Shown here: positions 1 to 8,070 of the stretch, one piece after another
Layout: every line of letters begins with the position of its first letter
Numbering within the stretch: position 1 is the first letter of the stretch
From: a bacterium
Lineage (GTDB): Bacteria > Desulfobacterota > DSWW01
DNA: 48,169 nt
Assembly: GCA_028277985.1 (NCBI GenBank)
Contig: JANQFG010000268.1
Coordinates: forward strand, 1-48,169
Reading direction: 5' to 3'
Made by a program: the position numbers and the translations under genes
Notes under the pieces: model-generated
The model's database searches: none
Told to the model about the DNA's origin: nothing
Seen by the model: the letters and a program-made list of their open reading frames with translations, nothing else

Positions 1-773
1 TGTACGTCCGTGGGTTTGAGGTTCATGACGATCTTGCCGAACCAGTACATGGCGCTGAACCAGCGACGGTGGGTCTGAACCGAGGCCTTGGGCAGGCCGG
101 TGGTGCCGGAGGTGAACACATAGGCGAAAGGGTCCCCGAGGGTGATCTCGCCTGTGGTCGTGGGGTTGCTCGCCGGCTGGTCCTTGATTTCCTCCTCCAG
201 ATGGTCGTACCCCGGCGGAGAGGCGAGCCGTCCGGATTCCGGCTGGTAATACAGCCGGTCTTCCGGCGTGAGCCCGACCTCCCTCTTGATTTCCTCGAAG
301 GCCTCCAGCAGTTCCTCCCCCACGATGAATGTATTGCCCCGGGTCAGGTTGATGCTGTGCAGGAGAACCTTTCCCCGTTGGTTCGGGTTGATCAGGGATG
401 CGACTCCACCAAGCTTTGACAGTGCACCAATGACCATCAGAAGCTCGGGCCTGTTGTCCATCAGCACGAGGGCGATGTCCCCCTTCTTCACCCCCCGGGA
501 GGAAAGCAGATGGGCGTACTGATTGATCCTGCTGTTGAACTCGCTGTGCGTCAGTCGAACATCCTCGTACAGGAGGGCGGCATTGTCAGGATAGGTCTCT
601 GCATTTCTTTCGAGGATGGTCCCCATCGACTGGGCGCTCTCATTCCGAAATGCCAGGATCTCCCGCATGGTCTTCACGATCGAAGGGATTCGCCATGACA
701 GGGACAGGAGCCCCGGCACGAGGTCGGAAAACTTGAGGACCCTGTCCGGCCCCGGCGTTGTCTGGCTGCCCAT
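1..773 (-). CDS. Long-chain/very-long-chain acyl-CoA synthetase, FATP type (partial, C-terminus outside window)
   Basis: AMP-forming ligase that activates a fatty acid with ATP and CoA. It reads leftward from an ATG at 771-773. About 257 codons are visible, and the C-terminal half with the adenylate hinge and catalytic lysine lies beyond base 1. The ATP-binding motif TSGTTGLPKA falls near residue 220. The segments SLINPNQRGKVLLHSINLT and GEELLEAF are typical of the FATP-like very-long-chain group rather than of classical FadD. It is divergent from the ligase at 942, with a candidate sigma-70 promoter between them. The family is clear from the motifs. Chain-length preference is only inferred. 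Confidence 0.85.
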   Translation of the reverse strand, partial: MGSQTTPGPDRVLKFSDLVPGLLSLSWRIPSIVKTMREILAFRNESAQSMGTILERNAETYPDNAALLYEDVRLTHSEFNSRINQYAHLLSSRGVKKGDIALVLMDNRPELLMVIGALSKLGGVASLINPNQRGKVLLHSINLTRGNTFIVGEELLEAFEEIKREVGLTPEDRLYYQPESGRLASPPGYDHLEEEIKDQPASNPTTTGEITLGDPFAYVFTSGTTGLPKASVQTHRRWFSAMYWFGKIVMNLKPTDV

Positions 774-808
774 GATTCCCCCCTATTGGCCGTTGCGGTG
801 TGTTCTGG

Positions 809-838
809 AATTTAGAAAGGTTGAAGAGCTCTTGTCAA
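809..838 (-). promoter_or_regulatory. Candidate sigma-70 promoter for the leftward acyl-CoA synthetase
   Basis: On the minus strand a perfect TTGACA (838-833) is followed after 18 nt by TAAATT (814-809), about 35 nt before the ATG at 773. On the plus strand, TATACT at 888-893 could be a -10 box for the divergent ligase, but its -35 (TTGGTT) is poor. Confidence 0.4.
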
Positions 839-941
839 GGCCCTTTCCTCATTTCCTTTCCGCTTGGTTCCGTGCAGGCACTGCATGTATACTGATGCCC
901 CTTGATGCCAACCCACGTGCGGATCCCTGCAGGAGGTGGAG

Positions 942-2648
942 ATGGACGAAAAGCAATATCTCGAGGGCCTGGAAAAGCTCTGGGCGAAAAACTGGCCTGC
1001 AGGACTCCCAAGGGAGCTGGAATACCCTCTGGGTGAGGTTCCCCTGACCGAATGCCTTCGGGAACGGGCCCGTCAGCATCCGGACAAGCCGGTGGTCATC
1101 TTCTACGGCAGGGAGATGACTTTCGGGCAGCTCGACGACCTGAGCGACCGTTTTGCAGTCTTCCTCGCGGCCCGAGGCCTGAACAAGGGTGACCGGGTGG
1201 CCGTCCTGATGGCCAACTGCCCCCAGTTCCTGGTCGCCTTCTACGGCATCCTGAAGGCAGGGTGCATCCACGTGCCGGTGAACCCGCTCTTCAAGGAACG
1301 TGAATTCCTGTATGAGATGAACGACGCCGAGCCGAGGCTCATCGTTGCCCTCGATCTGCTCTTCCCCCTGATTCAGGCTACGCGGGAGAAGACGTCTCTC
1401 GAGACAGTGGTTGTCACCAGGCTGTCCGACTTCATCCCGGCGGATCCGACCATCCCGGTCCCGGACATTGCAGGGCTGCCCGCAATGGATTGTCCCGACA
1501 CACTCGATCTGATGACCGTCCTCGAGGAACAACAGGGCGCAGATGTGCCCGACGTCGACGTCGGCCTGGATGATGTGGCCGCCCTCAACTACACCGGTGG
1601 TACGACCGGTCTGCCAAAAGGGTGCGAGCATACCCAGAGAGACATGCTCTACACGGCAGCCTCGATCCATACCTATACGACCGGGGGTGCCGGCGAGGGC
1701 CATGTCTTCCTGACCTATTTGCCCGTCTTCTGGATAGCCGGTGAGAATGCGGGGGTCCTGTTTCCCGTGCTCGGCGGGATTACGGCGGTCCTGCTCGCCC
1801 GCTGGGATCCCACGGCGGCCATGAAGGCGATCGACCACTACAAGGCAGCATCGATTGTCGGCCTCGTGGACAACATCGTCGAACTGATGGAACACCCGGA
1901 CGTGGACCGATTCGATTTGACGTCCCTGCAGATCACGCTGGGGGTGTCCTTTGTCAAGAAGCTGAACGTGGATTATCGACGCCGGTGGAAAGAGCGGACC
2001 GGCAGTGAGCTTCGGGAAGCGGGCTACGGCATGACGGAGACCCACACCAATGACACGTTCACAACAGGATTGCAGGATGACGATTTGGATCTGAAGTCCA
2101 GGCCCCTATTTGCGGGTCTCCCGATTCCCGGTACCCAGTTCAAGATCGTCGATTTCGATACGGGTGAATTGCTGCCCCACGGGCAGGAAGGGGAGATGGT
2201 CATCCGCACTCCGTCTCTGTTCAAGTCCTATTGGAACAAGAGCGAGGCGGACCGCGATCCTGCGGAGGACGGCTGGTTTCATACCGGCGATATAGGGTTG
2301 ATCGACGAGGAGGGATTCATACACTACCTGGGCCGGAACAAGGAGATGCTCAAGGTGAAAGGCATGAGCGTCTTCCCTGCGGAGATCGAGACCCTCCTCG
2401 GGCAGCACCCGGCCGTTGCCGGCAGTGGAGTGCTCGGCCGCGACGATCCGGCCAAGGGCCAGGTTCCTGTTGCCTTTATCATGCTCACCCCCGGATACGA
2501 GGATCGGATCAGCGAACAGGATCTGACAGGCTGGTGCAGGGAGAATATGGCCACCTACAAGGTGCCCGAGATCAGAATTGTGCCCCAGCTGCCGATGACC
2601 GCTACCGGCAAGGTGATGAAAGAGGAGCTCAAGAAGGAGCTCGCCTGA
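942..2648 (+). CDS. AMP-dependent acyl-CoA synthetase
   Basis: A 568-residue ANL-superfamily ligase that converts a carboxylic acid, ATP and CoA to acyl-CoA, AMP and PPi. Visible motifs are YTGGTTGLPKG near residue 218 (ATP binding), YGMTET near 362, GWFHTGDIG near 444 (hinge region follows), GRNKEMLKVKG near 464 and the C-terminal lysine motif TATGKVMKEE near 555. I chose the ATG at 942 over an in-frame GTG at 936, because AGGAGG at 931-936 lies six bases before the ATG and overlaps the GTG. The full-length catalytic core is intact. The substrate is not readable, although the setting among beta-oxidation genes points to a fatty or branched acid. Confidence 0.9.
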   Translation: MDEKQYLEGLEKLWAKNWPAGLPRELEYPLGEVPLTECLRERARQHPDKPVVIFYGREMTFGQLDDLSDRFAVFLAARGLNKGDRVAVLMANCPQFLVAFYGILKAGCIHVPVNPLFKEREFLYEMNDAEPRLIVALDLLFPLIQATREKTSLETVVVTRLSDFIPADPTIPVPDIAGLPAMDCPDTLDLMTVLEEQQGADVPDVDVGLDDVAALNYTGGTTGLPKGCEHTQRDMLYTAASIHTYTTGGAGEGHVFLTYLPVFWIAGENAGVLFPVLGGITAVLLARWDPTAAMKAIDHYKAASIVGLVDNIVELMEHPDVDRFDLTSLQITLGVSFVKKLNVDYRRRWKERTGSELREAGYGMTETHTNDTFTTGLQDDDLDLKSRPLFAGLPIPGTQFKIVDFDTGELLPHGQEGEMVIRTPSLFKSYWNKSEADRDPAEDGWFHTGDIGLIDEEGFIHYLGRNKEMLKVKGMSVFPAEIETLLGQHPAVAGSGVLGRDDPAKGQVPVAFIMLTPGYEDRISEQDLTGWCRENMATYKVPEIRIVPQLPMTATGKVMKEELKKELA

Positions 2649-2790
2649 GGAAATATCCCCGGGAGTCTCGCTATTCCGTCTATTTCATATCTCACCTGTA
2701 AACTCGCCTTACGGGTCCCGCTGGGTCCGTCGGCCTGCTTCCCCTGAGGGACCTTTTGGTTTTCAGCAGGTTATCCGCCTCGCTTCCCAT

Positions 2791-2806
2791 TGGCACGTCT
2801 GTTGCT
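2791..2806 (+). promoter_or_regulatory. Sigma-54 promoter upstream of the first 68-residue membrane protein
   Basis: TGGCACGTCTGTTGCT matches the sigma-54 consensus TGGCAC-N5-TTGCW without mismatch. GG at 2792-2793 and GC at 2804-2805 have the required 10-bp spacing. Transcription should start near 2817, 36 nt before the ATG at 2853. The site before the paralogous gene at 33739-33754 differs at only two positions, both in the unconserved spacer. Confidence 0.8.
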
Positions 2807-2852
2807 CCCCTATGTATACGAAACGACAAACCCAAGCAGGGAGGAAAGGACC

Positions 2853-3059
2853 ATGAGAAGCGATGGAAATGCAATTCGAGGACTCGAGGTTCTCACCCCT
2901 CACCTGGATATCGAGGCGATCCGGGAATGGGTGAGGAGCAGACTCACGGCGGAGAGAATCGCCGAGGCCGGGCTGGTTGCCGCCACAGTGGTGCTCGCGG
3001 GCTATCTTGGGGCCGTGCTCTACAGGGGAGTCCAGACGTATTCGATGACAAGTTTCTGA
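2853..3059 (+). CDS. Small single-pass membrane protein (68 aa), sigma-54-driven
   Basis: Unrecognised protein. The ATG at 2853 follows AGGGAGGAAAGG, and an upstream in-frame start at 2790 is rejected because it would overlap the sigma-54 promoter. The layout is a polar N-terminus with an amphipathic helix (HLDIEAIREWVRSRL, residues 17-31), one hydrophobic segment (about 38-57) and a short tail ending in Tyr-x4-Phe. It aligns without gaps to the 68-residue protein at 33800-34006, with 22 identities including MR-DG at the N-terminus, HLD at 17-19, EW at 25-26 and the last Phe. Its only plus-strand neighbour is the upstream ligase; the next gene is convergent, so it is probably monocistronic. 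The function is unknown. Conservation plus dedicated promoters suggests a real small membrane protein. Confidence 0.72.
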   Translation: MRSDGNAIRGLEVLTPHLDIEAIREWVRSRLTAERIAEAGLVAATVVLAGYLGAVLYRGVQTYSMTSF

Positions 3060-3060
3060 G

Positions 3061-4635
3061 TCAGCCCACTCGCCGCTCCTGCCCTTTCCAGTAGATCTCT
3101 CGCAGGGCCTTCTTGTTCGCCTTTCCGAGTGGAGTCAGCGGGATGCTTTCTTTGAAGTCGATCGATTTCGGGGCCATGACGCTCCCCTTCTTCTCCTTGC
3201 AGAGTTGAATCAGCTCCTGCTCGGATGCGGTCTTGCCCGGCTTGAGCACGACGACCGCCTTCACGGCTTCACCCCATTTTTCGTCCGGAACGCCGACGAC
3301 CGCAGCCACGGCCACGGACGGGTGCTCGTGCAGGGTGTCTTCGACTTCCTTGGGAAAGACGTTGAAGCCGCCGGACACGATCATGTCCTTGGCCCGGTCC
3401 ACGATGTACAGATACCCGTATTCGTCCTGCCGGGCCACGTCTCCCGTGTGGAGCCATCCGTCCCTGACCGTCTCGGCCGTGAGGTCGGGGCGGTTCAAAT
3501 ACTCCAGCATGATGTTCGGCGCGAGGGCTGTGATCTCCCCGGGTTCCCCGGGTGGAACCTCGCGTCCCTCACTGTCGACCAGCTTGATCCGGGTAGCCAG
3601 TGTCGGCCGGCCGCAGGATGCCAGACGGCCGACGAGGTGATCTTCTCCCTCGAGGATGTGTTCTTCGCGGGAAAGAACGGTCAGGGCCATGGGCGCCTCG
3701 GTCTGGCCGTAGATCTGGGTGAAGACCGGGCCGAAGGCCTGAACGGCTTCCCGAAGCCTTTCCGGTGCGATCGGTGCCGCACCATAGATCAGATTTCGCA
3801 GGCTCGAGGTGTCGTATTTCTCCCGGTCCGGGTGGTCCAGCAGTGCGTAGATCATGGTGGGCACGACCATACCGGTCGTGACTCTTTCTCTCTGAACTGT
3901 CTCCAGGAACTGGGTCGGATCGAAACCGGAAAGGATGACCACCGAACCACCACGGAGCATCACCGGGGGCACCAGTGCCCCTGCGCCGTGGGTCAGGGGC
4001 GTGGCCGCCAGGAAGACTTCATTCCGGCCTATCCCGAAGTCCAGGAGTTCCATGACCAGGCTGTTGACCATGGTGCGATGGTTGTGAACCACCCCCTTCG
4101 GCACGCCCGTGGTTCCGCCGGTGAAAAGGATGAAGTAAAGATCGTCTTCGCGGACCTCGGACTCGATGGCCTGGGGAGACCCTTCCCGAATCATGGCAGG
4201 CAGAAAGCGTTCGTCCTCCGGCATGGATGACCCGTCCTCGGCCATACAGACCACATGCTTGAAGTCCGGATATTCGGCCCGGATCTGTCTCACGATTTCG
4301 CCGAAGGCCTGATGATAGATGATCCCCGAGGCCTTCGTTTCCCTGAGCATGAAGACCATGTCCTCCACACGGAGATAGTAGGCAAGGGGAATCCGGACGA
4401 GGCCGCATTTCGAAAATGCAAAGTCGATGAAAAGAACCTCCGGACAATTCGGCATGAGGACCGCGAGACGATCGCCCCGCTCGAATCCGAGACCCTCGAG
4501 CGCGTTGCCCAGCCGGGTGCCGCTGTCCCGCAGATCTTCGAAGCGCAGGCGGCGCTCTCCACTGACGATGGCCGTTCGATCCCGGTAGTGCAGGCACATG
4601 TAGTCAAAGAGATCGCCGATCGTCTTGCCAAGCAT
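3061..4635 (-). CDS. AMP-dependent acyl-CoA synthetase
   Basis: A 524-residue ANL ligase. The start is the ATG at 4633-4635, preceded on the minus strand by GAGGAGG at good spacing; upstream in-frame starts out to 4740 lack such a site. Motifs are FTGGTTGVPKG near residue 172, YGQTEAP near 312, GWLHTGDVA and DRAKDMIVSGG in the hinge region, and the C-terminal lysine in TPLGKANKKAL near 505. The gene is convergent with the small membrane protein at 2853, with one base between the stop codons. The acid substrate is unknown; the second half resembles fatty-acid and aromatic-acid ligases equally well. Confidence 0.9.
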   Translation of the reverse strand: MLGKTIGDLFDYMCLHYRDRTAIVSGERRLRFEDLRDSGTRLGNALEGLGFERGDRLAVLMPNCPEVLFIDFAFSKCGLVRIPLAYYLRVEDMVFMLRETKASGIIYHQAFGEIVRQIRAEYPDFKHVVCMAEDGSSMPEDERFLPAMIREGSPQAIESEVREDDLYFILFTGGTTGVPKGVVHNHRTMVNSLVMELLDFGIGRNEVFLAATPLTHGAGALVPPVMLRGGSVVILSGFDPTQFLETVQRERVTTGMVVPTMIYALLDHPDREKYDTSSLRNLIYGAAPIAPERLREAVQAFGPVFTQIYGQTEAPMALTVLSREEHILEGEDHLVGRLASCGRPTLATRIKLVDSEGREVPPGEPGEITALAPNIMLEYLNRPDLTAETVRDGWLHTGDVARQDEYGYLYIVDRAKDMIVSGGFNVFPKEVEDTLHEHPSVAVAAVVGVPDEKWGEAVKAVVVLKPGKTASEQELIQLCKEKKGSVMAPKSIDFKESIPLTPLGKANKKALREIYWKGQERRVG

Positions 4636-4748
4636 GGGAACCTCCTCAATGGCAGATGGTTCTGGACCTTTCGGCTGGTGATCATATTTCATTCCAGCCT
4701 CTGCGGCAATATGAGCCGGAAAAGTCCGTTTTGGGGCCACTCAATGAG

Positions 4749-4774
4749 GAATTTGCACGAATTGACTCAAATTC
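4749..4774. repeat. Inverted repeat in the divergent ligase promoter region
   Basis: GAATTTG (4749-4755) and CAAATTC (4768-4774) form a 7-bp inverted repeat with a 12-nt spacer in the 239-nt gap between two divergently transcribed ligases. It could be an operator. A TTGACA at 4786-4791 lies just downstream but has no convincing -10 partner. Confidence 0.3.
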
Positions 4775-4874
4775 GCAAGAAATCCTTGACAAGAAATGGG
4801 TTCTCGGGCAATACGGAGCAACGAAGATACTGAACAAGCGATCCCGGAAACAATGAGAGTGCGAGGAGCCACTT

Positions 4875-6392
4875 ATGAACATCGCGGAGCTGACGCTCAA
4901 CAACATCAAGGAATTTGGTGAGTACGTATCGCTGGTTTTCGAGGAACGGGACTACACGAACGTGGAGTTGAACCGTCAGGCCGAGTGCCTGGCAAGGGGC
5001 CTGCAGGAGCTGGGCATGAAGCCCGGAGACAGGCTGGCGATGATGATGGGGAACGCACCCGAGGTGTTCGTGACTTTCCTGGCGTCCTACAAGCTCGGGT
5101 CCTGGGCCATGCCGATCCTGTTCGTTCTGCAGCCGGAGGAAATCGCCCATATCCTGGATGATTCAGAGGTCGAGGTCTGTGTCGTGCACGAGATCTTCCT
5201 GCCCAAGATGCTCGAGGCAAGGGATCTCTCGGCAAAGGGAACACTCAAGCACATCATCACCGCGGATGCGAATCCCGCCGAAGGGTATCCCTCCGTGCAT
5301 CAACTCATCGCAGCAAACCCGCCCGGGTTCGAGATCTATCCGGCCATGGATGACGATATCGCCGTCCTGCTTTACACCTCCGGCACCACGGGTATGCCCA
5401 AGGGTGTCATGCTCAGCCACTACAACCTCTACTTCAATGCAAAAGCAGGCTGCGAGACGCAGAACTTCAAGCACAGCGACGTCGCGTTGTTCGTCCTGCC
5501 CCTGAACCATTCCTTCGGCATCATCTCCTCGATCGGGGGAACGCTCTACGGGATCAAGGGCATCCTTCTTTCCTGGTTCGATGCAGGACAGTCCCTCGAG
5601 TTGATTGCTCGGCACAAGTGTTCCTACGCGGCCGTGGTCCCTACCATGCTGGCGATGCTGCTCGATCACCCGGATGCGGAACAGGCCGACACCTCATCCA
5701 TGGATCGATGGATCGTCTCGGGCGCACCCCTTCCCATGGAACTGTACAAGAGATTCGAGAAAACCTTCCACGGAAAGATCCTGGAAGGGTATGGGCTCAC
5801 CGAAGCGAGTCCGGGCGTGGTCCTGAATCGGCCGGACGGTGTTTACAAACCAGGCAGTGCAGGACAAGCCTTCTCCGGGGTGGAAGTGACCATTCGGGAC
5901 GAACAGGGGAACATCCTCCCTGCCAACACCGCGGGCGAAATCTGCGTGAGAGGCCCCAACGTGATGAAGGGGTACTACAACAAGCCGGAGGCGACGGCCC
6001 AGACGATCGTCGATGGATGGCTGCACACCGGAGACGTGGGCCGCCTGGATGAAGAGGGTTACCTGTTCCTCACGGAGCGGAAGAAGGACATGATCATTCG
6101 AGGCGGCGAGAACATCTATCCCCGGGACATCGAAGAAGTCCTGTTCGAGCATCCGGGGATTGCGGAAGCTTCCGTGATCGGCAGGGAAGACCCGATTTAC
6201 GGCGAGGACGTGTGCGCCATCGTGGTCAGGGAGGCGGGTGCTGAACTGACCGAAGAGGAGGTGATGGAGTACGCGGCCACCCGGTTGGCCAAGTTTCAAA
6301 AACCGAAGTGGGTCATTTTCGTAGACGCCCTGCCCAAGAATCCCCTGGGCAAGGTGCTGAAGAAAGAGCTGCGAGAGCAGTACGGGAAATAG
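4875..6392 (+). CDS. AMP-dependent acyl-CoA synthetase
   Basis: A 505-residue ANL ligase, complete. The ATG at 4875 follows GAGGAG. Motifs are YTSGTTGMPKG near residue 167, YGLTEAS near 306, GWLHTGDVG near 381, TERKKDMIIRGGENIYP in the hinge and NPLGKVLKKEL near 489 with the catalytic lysine. The opening (MNIAELTLNN) and overall length match the long-chain or medium-chain fatty acid group. It is followed after 53 nt by the flavoprotein at 6446 and may be co-transcribed with it. Substrate specificity is not readable. Confidence 0.9.
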   Translation: MNIAELTLNNIKEFGEYVSLVFEERDYTNVELNRQAECLARGLQELGMKPGDRLAMMMGNAPEVFVTFLASYKLGSWAMPILFVLQPEEIAHILDDSEVEVCVVHEIFLPKMLEARDLSAKGTLKHIITADANPAEGYPSVHQLIAANPPGFEIYPAMDDDIAVLLYTSGTTGMPKGVMLSHYNLYFNAKAGCETQNFKHSDVALFVLPLNHSFGIISSIGGTLYGIKGILLSWFDAGQSLELIARHKCSYAAVVPTMLAMLLDHPDAEQADTSSMDRWIVSGAPLPMELYKRFEKTFHGKILEGYGLTEASPGVVLNRPDGVYKPGSAGQAFSGVEVTIRDEQGNILPANTAGEICVRGPNVMKGYYNKPEATAQTIVDGWLHTGDVGRLDEEGYLFLTERKKDMIIRGGENIYPRDIEEVLFEHPGIAEASVIGREDPIYGEDVCAIVVREAGAELTEEEVMEYAATRLAKFQKPKWVIFVDALPKNPLGKVLKKELREQYGK

Positions 6393-6445
6393 TCATCACG
6401 GTCAATAGACCGGCCTCTGTGGTTTCAACCGGAAGGGATCTCGAC

Positions 6446-7207
6446 ATGAATGTTCTTGGAATCAATGGAAGTCCAAGGGGAAAGAGCAGCCATACGGACT
6501 ACATGCTTCAACCTTTCCTGGACGGGGCCGGGGAGGCGGGGGCTGCCACGGAGACGCTATATCTCAAAGACCTGAAGATCAAGCCGTGCACGGGTTGTTT
6601 CTCCTGCTGGCTCGTGACTCCTGGGACGTGCATCCTGAAGGATGACATGCCCGGGATACTCGAGAAGGTTCTGGATACGGATGTCATGGTCTTCTCGACG
6701 CCCCTCTACAACTGTTCCATGTCCGCTTATATGAAGGCCTTTCACGAAAGGCAACTGCCGCTGGTCACACCCTACGTGGTGATCAACGACCAAGGCGAGA
6801 TGGCCCATCCCTTACGGTATCCGGAAAAGGGCCGACAGAAATGGGTGTTGATCTCGAACGCCGGGTTGCCCGAGACCAAACATTTCGATGTCTTACTGGA
6901 GAATTACAGGCGTCTGACAACACTTCACGGTGGCGGGGGTCACGCCGAGCTGGTCGGCACCATCCTCAAGGGCATGGGCGGGGCGTTCACCAAGGCTCCG
7001 GCAGACCCCGGATCGCTCGACTGGTTCTTTGACGCCTGCAGAAAGGCCGGTGGCGAAGTTGTGAAACAGGGAAGAATCAGCCCTGAGACGCAGGAGGTCC
7101 TGGACCGGCCGCTCTTTGACCTGAGCCCCGAGGCGTACGTGGATACGCTCAATTCCTTCCTCGATCTGGCGTTTCAAATGATCAAGGAAGGAAAGCTCGA
7201 AGTCTAG
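6446..7207 (+). CDS. Iron-sulfur flavoprotein / NAD(P)H-dependent FMN reductase family
   Basis: A 253-residue flavodoxin-fold protein. It starts with NVLGINGSPRGKSSHT, the FMN phosphate-binding loop at residues 2-17. Cysteines 48, 51, 54 and 62 form C-x2-C-x2-C-x7-C, the compact motif of iron-sulfur flavoproteins (Isf type), in which a [4Fe-4S] cluster passes electrons to FMN. The start was set at ATG 6446, where the family N-terminus begins; in-frame sequence upstream overlaps the previous gene. It may supply or accept low-potential electrons for the neighbouring acyl-CoA oxidations. The redox partner is unknown. Confidence 0.8.
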   Translation: MNVLGINGSPRGKSSHTDYMLQPFLDGAGEAGAATETLYLKDLKIKPCTGCFSCWLVTPGTCILKDDMPGILEKVLDTDVMVFSTPLYNCSMSAYMKAFHERQLPLVTPYVVINDQGEMAHPLRYPEKGRQKWVLISNAGLPETKHFDVLLENYRRLTTLHGGGGHAELVGTILKGMGGAFTKAPADPGSLDWFFDACRKAGGEVVKQGRISPETQEVLDRPLFDLSPEAYVDTLNSFLDLAFQMIKEGKLEV

Positions 7208-7239
7208 CCCGCCTATCGCACGAAGCCGTCCGCTGCGAG
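7208..7239 (+). repeat. Post-stop interspersed repeat, copy A
   Basis: A 32-nt element beginning on the base after the TAG stop of the flavoprotein gene. It matches copy B (36079-36110, minus strand) at 29 of 32 positions, including the block GCACGAAGCC, and in both cases the element starts directly after a stop codon in the same orientation. A third, weaker copy is at 17724-17759. It fills most of the 49-nt convergent gap. Confidence 0.65.
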
Positions 7240-7256
7240 GGGGCCAAGCACGACCC

Positions 7257-8033
7257 CTATTTCTTCTTCAGGAACCTGGCGAATGCGCCCTGCATGAATT
7301 CGGTGGCAAAGATGGCGGGCATGAAACGCTCCGCCTCCTGATACTCCTCCATCGCCTTTCGATTCAGCGTGGTCTTGATGAATGTCTTTGCCATGTAGCT
7401 GTTGGCGGCGATCCGTTTGGCGATCTCCTCGCACTTGGGCAGCAGCTCGTCGTCCTCGAAGACATCGACCACGATACCCAGCCGTTTCGCCTCCTCCGGA
7501 TCCACCTCCACAGCGGACATGGAAAGGTAGGCCACCACCTGCTTGCCGAGCTTCTCCAGACCGCGGGTTACGGTCCAGGCGGGAACGGCACCGTGATTGA
7601 TCTCTTTCAGGGCGAACTTGGCGCTCTTGGAACAGAAGCACATGTCGCAGGTCCCGGAAATCTCGAACCCGAACCCGAAAGCCGCACCATTCACCGCGGC
7701 GATGATCGGTGTTTCGCAGAACTCGATTGCCTTGAAGGGCTCGAAACAGACCTTGATGAAGTCGAAGCCGGCCTCGGTCTTTCCGATGGATGCAAACTGC
7801 TCCACGTCCGCGCCGGCCGAAAAGACCGGGTAGGGCGTGCCCTTCTTCGGGTGGGTGAAGGTCTGGCCCGTCAGGATCATGCAGCCCACCTCTTTGTCTG
7901 CATCCATTTCCTGCACGGCGGCGGCAAGCTCGCTGAAGATCTGTGCGTTGGCAGCGTTGAACTTGTCCGGCCGATCAAACGTCAGGATTGCATAGCCTTC
8001 TTTCTTCTCCACTTTCAGTACCGAGTACCCCAT
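7257..8033 (-). CDS. Enoyl-CoA hydratase/isomerase family protein
   Basis: A 258-residue crotonase-fold enzyme. AGGAGG lies just before the ATG at 8033. Oxyanion-hole segments are SAGADV (72-77) and NGAAFGFGFE (115-124). Both acidic positions used by enoyl-CoA hydratases are occupied (Glu124, and Glu144 in LKEINHG), although the usual PGAGG after the second is replaced by AVPAW, so specificity may differ from crotonase. It is the last gene of the leftward operon GntR regulator, thiolase, hydratase, with 37-nt gaps. Its likely role is to hydrate an unsaturated acyl-CoA before cleavage by the adjoining thiolase. Confidence 0.85.
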   Translation of the reverse strand: MGYSVLKVEKKEGYAILTFDRPDKFNAANAQIFSELAAAVQEMDADKEVGCMILTGQTFTHPKKGTPYPVFSAGADVEQFASIGKTEAGFDFIKVCFEPFKAIEFCETPIIAAVNGAAFGFGFEISGTCDMCFCSKSAKFALKEINHGAVPAWTVTRGLEKLGKQVVAYLSMSAVEVDPEEAKRLGIVVDVFEDDELLPKCEEIAKRIAANSYMAKTFIKTTLNRKAMEEYQEAERFMPAIFATEFMQGAFARFLKKK

Positions 8034-8070
8034 TGATCATCCTCCTGTCGAATCAGGTAACCCCTAAACC

